The notes beneath the pieces are model-generated. The model ran no database searches. It had not been told where the DNA came from and worked only from the letters and a program-made list of their open reading frames with translations. A program made the position numbers and the translations under genes. Shown piece after piece: positions 35,701-44,700 of a stretch of DNA of 64,000 nucleotides. How positions within the stretch are numbered: position 1 is the stretch's first letter; the number at the start of each line of letters is the position of its first letter. The stretch covers positions 241,774,089 through 241,838,088 of the forward strand of contig NC_073695.1 in NCBI RefSeq assembly GCF_029784165.1. The letters are read 5' to 3'. The stretch is from Wyeomyia smithii. Taxonomy: Eukaryota; Arthropoda; Insecta; Diptera; Culicidae.

Positions 35701-38700
35701 ACATACAACCCCCCTTTTTCATGGTGAAAATAAAAAAAAATGTTTTTTATTGTTCTAGACAATGATATTTAATGTAAAATTGATGTATTTACAATGAAAA
35801 ACTTAGTTAAATTATAGTATAACTATGTACAATTAGAGCAACTTTTAAGGTTTTTTTATGTAACTTTTTTCGGGTAAACATGAATGTTGCTCAGTCTCAC
35901 CCTTCGTATTTTTATCTTGTTCTCAATGTACTCAAAGATGTGAGTTATCTGAGAATTTCAGAAAAATATTGAGTAAATTAGAGTTACTCCCAAGTATAAG
36001 ATCAGCATAACTCAGATAAAAGCTGTCTTGCCCCTCGCAAGGGGTTCACAACAAATTTTATAGTTCAAAGCAAACTGTGAAAATATTCTTAGAACTGGCA
36101 GCCCTGAAGGTGCTATTATTGTTAATAAAATTGAATAGAATAATGAGCAATTTTACCTGTAGAAAATCACAGAGCAATCATTGGATACCAGGAAAATCTG
36201 TGAAAGTTATAACGAATTGGAAAAATGAACGAATTTATGAAAATTCATTGTAAATTATTTACAAAGAGATTAACCAAAAATGCATGGTCGTGGGTTTAGA
36301 TGTCAAAAAGGACCTAAGCATGGGTTTATTCTCAGGCTCCCCTTCCTTCACGTTTCGCTTAGGCTGAATTCTAAAATAACTTCGCGTGACTTCCTCATAA
36401 CAAAAATATAAGTCAGGCCAGAAGGACGCGCAACGAAACTTCTCCAGGGAATTATAATTAACGATATTTAGTAGCGAGAAAGAAGGGTCGGTATAGTAGA
36501 GCAGAGAGCGTGTAAAAGGAAGGGTAAAATCATCACATTACACACAAGCGAGGGTAAAATAATAAGCATGCGCCCTTCTCAATAGCGGTATTGCAAATGA
36601 TTGATGTGCGAGATACAGCAGATACCCGGACATATCTCACAATCAACGATTTTGGTCGCAGTGAGGCAGTCCATAAAGGAAAAAAACAAAAAGTTCTTCA
36701 TCAAAACGCTTGCTTAAATAAAAACTACTATTCTGAATCCTAATCAAATTGTGTCAGCTACACGTCATAGCCATGAAAAAAGATCCCAATTATCGTTGGC
36801 ATGTATTCCAGACTTATCACCAAAATACCAAAAACTTCAAACGTCGCTTATGCAACTCAATAACAAAGTGTTAATTTTCAAAAGATATATTTCAGGTAAA
36901 ACTTATTTTATACTATAAATTGCTCAGATAAATAGCGAAAAAAAAAATTCTTGCTGGGAAAATTTAGAGAAATTATCTGAAAAAAAAATATTCATATTTG
37001 ACATTTTGCCGACGTTTCGAAATCAAAACGTGAGACGTGAGACGTGAGAAATCAAAAATCTAAAGCTTGTTGCTAAAAAATATCGATTTAACTAATACAA
37101 TTAGGATTTATTGATGGGATATTTACCAGGCTCTAGAGTCCATTTTGACAAGCGGATGTTCGAATCATAGTAGAATCAAGCCATACGATGCCAAAAAGTA
37201 GAGTTCTTTATTCTCAGGCTTGCCACTCTTAACCTTCCTTTACGCTGAATACTGCAATACCTCGGTGTAACTTCCTTTTGGCAAATTAAGCCTACAGTTG
37301 AAACTTCTCCAGGGAATTATAATTGGGTTGCTATTCACGGATTTCTGTTGTTCGTATATCAGCTAAATGAGTGTAATTTTCTGAGCAAAACGTGATTTTT
37401 TTAAAATGTTATATTATTATCCTTCGATTTTTAAAATGAAGAATAGAAACTGCTCCAAATCACTACAATGATAGTTGGTACATGGGCGAACTGTCATTGT
37501 AGCGATTTCGAGTAAATTTCGAGTAGTTTTGATTCGTGATTTAAAAATTGTAGGACAAAGATAGAAAATTTTGGAAATCACGTTTTGCTTAGAAAATGCA
37601 GTTGTTTCAGATGATATAAAAAATCGAGCCGTTGGCATCCCTTTACCGAGTAACGAATAATGACAATGAACTCATGTCATGGGCTCAAATTATTTGTGCC
37701 CGCTGTCAGCAGTAAAATAAAGATGTATGAAAAGAGGCGGTGATATGCTATCTCGTCTACACATATGTTGAGATGTTAGCCCTTGAAACATGGCGCATGT
37801 GAAAAACTCCAAGTATAGATGACAGTTCTAAAAGGTATGCTATTCACGTCGATTATAAAACATACTTTCCTCAAAAGTTATAGAAATGATGTTGAAACAC
37901 GTTTTATTTGTGGGGAATACATATACATGCTGCGGTTTAGGTAAAATATGCTGTTTTTCATCAATTTGCCGGTAACCTTTTTGCACTTTTCGTTTTTTTC
38001 TTGTACTCTAATAGCGCTTCTAAATAGAGTCGCTTATGTTTCATACAGTAACAAAAGTCATGAGCTATGACAATGACTAAGATTATGCTCCAACTATTAG
38101 AAATATAGCATTTTTATATATTTTATTTCGACATATTGTCGCAATTTTTCACACTTTTTGAATCTAAATTAATATCAATTTCTAGTGTGTTTCAACTGGA
38201 GATTCACTCTCCAACCAAAAAAATCAGATATAAAACAACATAAAACGAGAAATTTCCAAAAATGTTCTGAATTCCATACAAAATGCGAAATTTTCATAAC
38301 GAGATTTGTTTGTGTGCGTGAATAGACAAAAATGTAGCATACCTTGTAGAACTGTCATCATACTTGGGTAAAAAACTGATATAGACCTTTTTACGTACGA
38401 ATGTATTAGTGCACCTAGTTGAGGAAAGTATTTACAAATCGCCTTTTTGTTTGCTATGCTATGTTTTTGGCAGCTGGACAAATATTCAGTTGAATACTTA
38501 TTATAAGTTCTCAACTCGTTTCTGAATGAATTTCGTGATCATGAATCGGGGGAAGCTGCTTAACAGTATCGACCAAAAATGGTAAAAAGTGATAAAAAGT
38601 CGGAGCAACGAGATGCGATGATTTACATTTTGGAGGAAACAAAAGCAACTTTACATGAGTTTACACGTTCATTAGTGTGCGTAGGTGAAAAGTCACTTAT

Positions 38701-41700
38701 CTCTATAGCTAAACAACCCGATTGGTGATACTTGACAGGAGGAACAAGAGTCGGTAAAGTAGAGCAGTAAACGTACACAGAAAAATAAAAATACCCAAAT
38801 ATGCGTTTTTTACGTAAATCAGCACTTCTGTGCGGGAAGGGAATTTTAAGGTAAAAGTGATTCACCTACTTTTGAGTACACCCGCGGAAATCATCATTTA
38901 GGTGAAATTGGATACTTTGAATTATTAATATCAAAAACTCCATACAATTTTTCACCCAGGAATAAAAGTATTCGGATTTTATTAAGCTATTGCGTTATTT
39001 ACATTCATTTTTATGCGTATCATTTACTTGAAACAGTGACAGCATTCAGGTTAACGTAAATTTACGTTGTATCTACGTATTCGCTTGGTAATATTTTCTT
39101 TGAGTGTAGAAAGAAACCTTTGTCCTAAATTTATAGGACATAGAACGGCGAATTTCAATAAAGCCAAAAACTGTTTTTATCCTAGCTCAGGCTCTGCGTT
39201 AACTATTTACAAGCAGAGCGGGGGCCTAGTGTGGTTGGTAACGTCTCCGCCAACCACGCTCGACGCCTGGGTTCGAATCCCACCGCCGACATAGGTGTCG
39301 ATTGTTGTGAGGTGGCGTGATCCACTCACAACCAACCCAACTGGTCTAGATTCAATCCTAGCCGACACCGGGAGATTTTCTGAGGCGAAAAATCTCTGGG
39401 ATCACGCCTTCCATCGCATGAGGAAGTAAAGCCGTTGGCGCCGGTCCGTTAAAAAACGGGTCGTGAGTTAGGGACCTGGGTGTGGAGTTGCCTCCCTGGG
39501 CGTCGGTAATTGGCCACAACAGTGGCGGAAATAGACCGACGGAAAATAAGCGAGAATAAAAAAAAAAAAAACTATTTACAAGCAATAATTTGTCACAACG
39601 GTTTTCGAGGGATGATGAATTTTATACTGCTTTATACTCCCTTTTATGCACCTCTTTATGAACGATAATCAGTCGTGGAAAGAGGAATAAGCACAAGAGT
39701 ATAGCTGCTCCTATTCTAGCAATTCCGTTTCTAGTCCCAAAAACAACACTTTTCTCCAGAAAATTATGTTTGAGTAAATGTGCATGATTATCAATAGACT
39801 ATTGCTAAGTTTGTTCTCTCAGACACATTATTTTTTGGTCTTTGACGTTTTGCGCTCGAATTTTGAGTAACGACAATAAAATAAAAACAAATGTCGATTC
39901 AATTTTATAGCTCATGACTTATAATAGAACTGCCAATGCTCAACAGCTGAAAATTTTAGTAAAATTCCGACAGTACTTGCATTTTAATGGAATTTAAAAA
40001 AATCTCGAAGATAGATTAGCTTTTGGGAATTTGGTCGCAAAAAAGTGTGAACTTACTTCCATAGCAAAACCCCGTTAAATCTCCGAGTTTAACTATAAAA
40101 ATACTTGTGGCTGCAATCAACAGCTTATTGAAAAAGCAACAACTAGAAATCCACGAACCGGCTGAACAGTTAATAGAAATTTAATTGATCTACCACTTTT
40201 TTTTTCTCATTAATTAAATTTCATTTGTTTTCACCCTCGGCTATGATAAACCTCCACAGCAAAGCGGAGCGAAAAAAAAGTATAAAAAATAATTGAAAAA
40301 CATAGCAAACTCGGCCCCAAATCCGACCGACATCAACTCAAATCAGCACCGCCTGCTGCCGCGGGATGCGTTATCGAACCTAACTGGAGCAACAACGGAC
40401 ACAAAAACCCGACTACTACTACTGCAGTCGACGCACTGTCCCGAATCGTCGTTCGTCATAAATTTTTCCGCATGTTGAACCAGAACGCACCAACTTAATT
40501 TCACGTGACAGGGACTGCTTGTGTTTTTGCTTCAAAAAAAAAAAAAAGATTGAAACATATCAACATTTTTCGCTAATTAACTATTATTTATGCATGATTT
40601 ATTCATATTTTATTTTGTCCCATTCCGAGCTTGCTGGCTATGTCACTTGTAACCTCCCTCTTCCACCGCTTGCCTGCTTGCCCAATCAGATGTGCAGTAA
40701 AAAAATATATGGAAATAAACCTCATCATCCGTCGCCCCCGCTAGCTGTCATGAAAGTGCAGCTACTGCTTTTAATATGTATCACCTGCAACTCTTCCCTC
40801 ACCCCCAATGCAACCCCTAACCATACTGCATCGTAGTAGGCATCGAGTAGCATCGAGAAATAAAAATCCATCATTCATCTCCGTGTAGCCCCATTTGTTG
40901 TCCGTGTCCATTGTGTGAAAATTTCTGTGTTACTCCAACTGGTATTTAGCTGTTTTCATTTTTTTTTTTCTTGTTGGTAATTCTGGTAGAACAATATTTT
41001 CCTCAGTTGATTTGCGCGCCATATTATGGTCAGTTGAGCTGGTCAACATGGGCCACGGTCCGTTGTAGAATTATCACGGGATGCCGCAGAAAAAAAAAAA
41101 GATTTATTTTGCAATTAGACTCAATTTGTTTGTTGTTTCGTTTCTCCCCCAAACAGCCGATCTGCCGTCATTCGAGGCCGTGTGGTAACCTCGCTACAGA
41201 TGGGCCTGGTAGGGGTACGTGTGAGTACGTCCACCCCCCTGGAAGGATTCACCCTGACCCGCGACGACGGTTGGTTCGATCTGATGGTTAACGGAGGCGG
41301 TGCCATTACGCTGCAGTTCGGCCGGTCGCCATTCCGTCCGCAAACTCGCATCGTACAAGTGCCCTGGAACGAGGTTGTCATCATCGATACCGTCGTGATG
41401 TCCACGTCGGACGATAAGGAAAAGACGGGCTCGCCGCATACCTGCTTCTCCCATGATTACGATTCGATGAAACCGGTAGTGCTGGCGACTTGGAAGCACG
41501 GTTTCCAGGGTGCCTGTCCGGATCGGAGCGCCATTCTGGCCGAATCGCAAGTTGTGCAGGAATCCCTATCGATCCCCGGTACCGGGTTGAATCTGGTCTA
41601 TCACAGCAGCCGAGCGGCCGGATATTTGTCGACCATCAAGTTGCAGCTTACTCCGGATACTGTGCCACAAACACTGAAACTGATCCATTTGCGAATCACC

Positions 41701-44700
41701 ATCGAAGGCATTCTGTTTGAGAGGATTTTCGAAGCGGACCCTGGTATCAAGTTTACCTACCCGTGGAATCGGTTGAACATCTACAGGCAACGAGTTTACG
41801 GTATCACGACAGCCGTTGTTAAAGTGGGCTACCAGTACACGGACTGTAAGGACGTTATTTGGGATGTTCAAACCACCAAGCTGAGTGGTCATGATATGAG
41901 CATTTCCGAAGTGGGTGGCTGGAATTTGGACATTCATCATCGGTACAACTTCCATGAAGGTATCCTACAGAAAGGCGACGGCTCGAACATCTATCTAAAG
42001 CATAAGCCACGCGTTATTCTAACTACCATGGGTGATGGACATCAGCGGCCATTGGACTGTCCCGACTGCAACGGCATTGCATCCAAGCAGAGATTGCTGG
42101 CACCGGTTGCTTTAGCGGCCGCCCCTGACGGTAGCCTGTACGTTGGAGATTTCAACTACATCCGTCGAATTATGATCGATGGAACGGTGAAAACTGTTGT
42201 TAAACTGAACGCCACTCGAGTGTCCTACCGCTATCACATGGCGCTAAGTCCGCTGGACGGTTCGCTGTACATCTCCGATCCGGAGTCGCATCAAATCATT
42301 AAGGTCAAGAACAAGGACGATTCTCACGATCCGGAGCACAACTGGGAACCGGTAGTTGGTAGTGGCGAACGCTGCTTGCCTGGTGACGAAGCCCACTGCG
42401 GTGACGGAGGATTAGCCCGTGACGCCAAGCTAGCCTACCCGAAGGGAGTGGCCATCTCATCCGATAATGTGCTGTACTTCGCCGATGGCACAAACATTCG
42501 TATGGTCGATCGTGATGGAGTTATCAGCACCCTGATCGGCAACCACATGCACAAATCTCACTGGAAACCTGTCCCCTGCGAGGGAACGCTGAAAATCGAA
42601 GAAATGCACCTCCGGTGGCCAACAGAACTAACAATCAACCCACTGGACGACACCTTACACATCATCGATGATCACATGATCCTTCGCATGACACCAGACG
42701 GTCGCGTTCGAGTAATCGCCGGTCGTCCGCTACACTGCGCTTCGGCTGTTCCAGCAACCTTCGACTCCGATTTGGCAGCTCACGCAACGCTCATTATGCC
42801 GCAAAGCATCGCCTTCGCTCCGTCCGGTGATCTATACGTAGCCGAAAGCGACTCCCAGCGGATCAACCGCATTCGCGTCATCGGAACGGATGGTAAAATT
42901 GCCGCTTACGCTGGAGCCGAATCCAAGTGCAACTGTCTGGAGCGCGGATGCGACTGCTATGAAGCCGATCACTACCTAGCGATTAGTGCCAAATTCAACA
43001 CCATCTCGGCCATCACCGTCACTCCGGACGGCCACGTTCACATCGCCGATCAGGCCAACTATCGCATCCGATCGGTGATCTCCAGCCTGCCAGAGGCAGG
43101 TACTTCCAAGGAGTACGAAATCTACGCTCCCAACTCCCAAGAAATCTACGTGTTCAACCGCTTCGGTCAGCATATCGCCACCAAAAACATTATGACCGGC
43201 GAAACAACCTACAGCTTCCTGTACAACGTCAACACCTCAAACGGTAAACTGAGCACGGTCACGGATGCCGCCGGCAATAAGGTATTCCTGCTACGTGACT
43301 ACACCTCCCAAGTAAACTCGATCGAGAACACCAAGGGTCAGAAGTGTCGCCTGCGGATGACTCGCATGAAGATGCTGCACGAGCTAAGCACCCCGGACAA
43401 CTACAACGTAACCTTCGACTATCACGGACCAACGGGACTGCTGAAAACTAAACTCGATTCCACCGGTCGTTCGTACGTGTACAACTACGACGAATTCGGT
43501 CGGCTAACGTCAGCCGTCACTCCAACCGGCAAAGTGATTGACCTTAGCTTCGATCTCAGCGTTAAAGGGGCAACCGTAAAGGTGACGGAGAATTCCCAGC
43601 GTGAAGTTTCCATGCTTATCCAAGGTTCGTCGGTGGTTTCCCGGGTCGGTGAAGCAGCTACTAAGACAACAGTACTGGTAGATGGTGGAACGACCAGTGT
43701 ATCACCATGGGGTAACGTAGTTTCGGTCGAGTCTGTACCGTACATTCTACTAGCGGAAATCGATCCACTGCTGGGCGAAAGTTACCCGGTACCATCGAAA
43801 CAACGCACGGAAATCAACGGTGATCTATCGAACCGCTTCGAGTGGCGCTACTTCATCCGTCACGTTCCCGTACGTGGAAAGAACGCACGTGCTCTCACCC
43901 AGGTTGGTCGTAAGCTGCGCGTCAACGGAGATAACCTGCTAACGTTCGAGTACGAGAAAGATAGCTCATCTATAACGGTATCCGTAGATGACAAAACTGA
44001 ATTGCTGAATGTTACCTACGATAAGTCATCGCGTCCGGTTGCCTATAGACCGCAGTCGGGCGAGTACGCCGATGTGGATTTGGAGTACGATCGATTCGGT
44101 CGGTTGATCTCTTGGAAGTGGGGTAACTTAAAAGAGGATTATACCTTTGACCGCGCGGGACGTCTGAACGAGATCAAATATGGTGACGGTAGTTCGATCG
44201 TGTATGCTTTCAAGGATATGATCAGCAGTCTACCGCTGAAGGTGACGACTCCAAGACGGTCGGATTACCTACTGCAGTACGATGACGCGGGTGCGTTGCA
44301 ATCGCTGACTACTCCGAGAGGTCACATACACGCGTTTTCACTGCAAACTTCGTTAGGATTCTTCAAGTATCAGTACTTCTCGCCTATAAATCGACATCCG
44401 TTCGAGATTCTGTATAACGATGACGGGCAAATTTTGGCCAAGATTCATCCTCATCAGTCTGGGAAGGTAGCGTTCGTGTATGATAATGCGGGACGGCTTG
44501 AAACGGTGCTGGCGGGATTGTCCTCCACGCAGTATACTTATCAGGAGAGTACGAGCTTGGTGAAGATGGTGGATGTACTGGAGCCTGGTTTTGAGCTGCG
44601 CAGGGAGTTCAAGTATCACGCGGGTGTGATGAAGGACGAGAAGCTGATGTTTGGTTCGAAGAGTGCACTGGCTTCGGCTCACTTCAAGTATCAGTACGAT

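Larger units (their letters stand above)
31362..41156 (+). other. Ten-m intron, 9795 nt
   Basis: Contains the small MITE at 33364-33515, an inverted single unit of the 9-kb tandem array at about 34290-34470, a tandem duplication with a nested MITE (35097-36020), two copies of SINE family 3 (36285-36510, 37150-37330), a palindromic element (37355-37655), an inverted pair near 37790-37890 and 38290-38380, and the SINE at 39216-39569. Segments 31370-33360, 33520-34280 and 39600-41100 hold no feature I can name; open frames there have no domain or splice support. Acceptor AACAG at 41152-41156. Confidence 0.8.
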
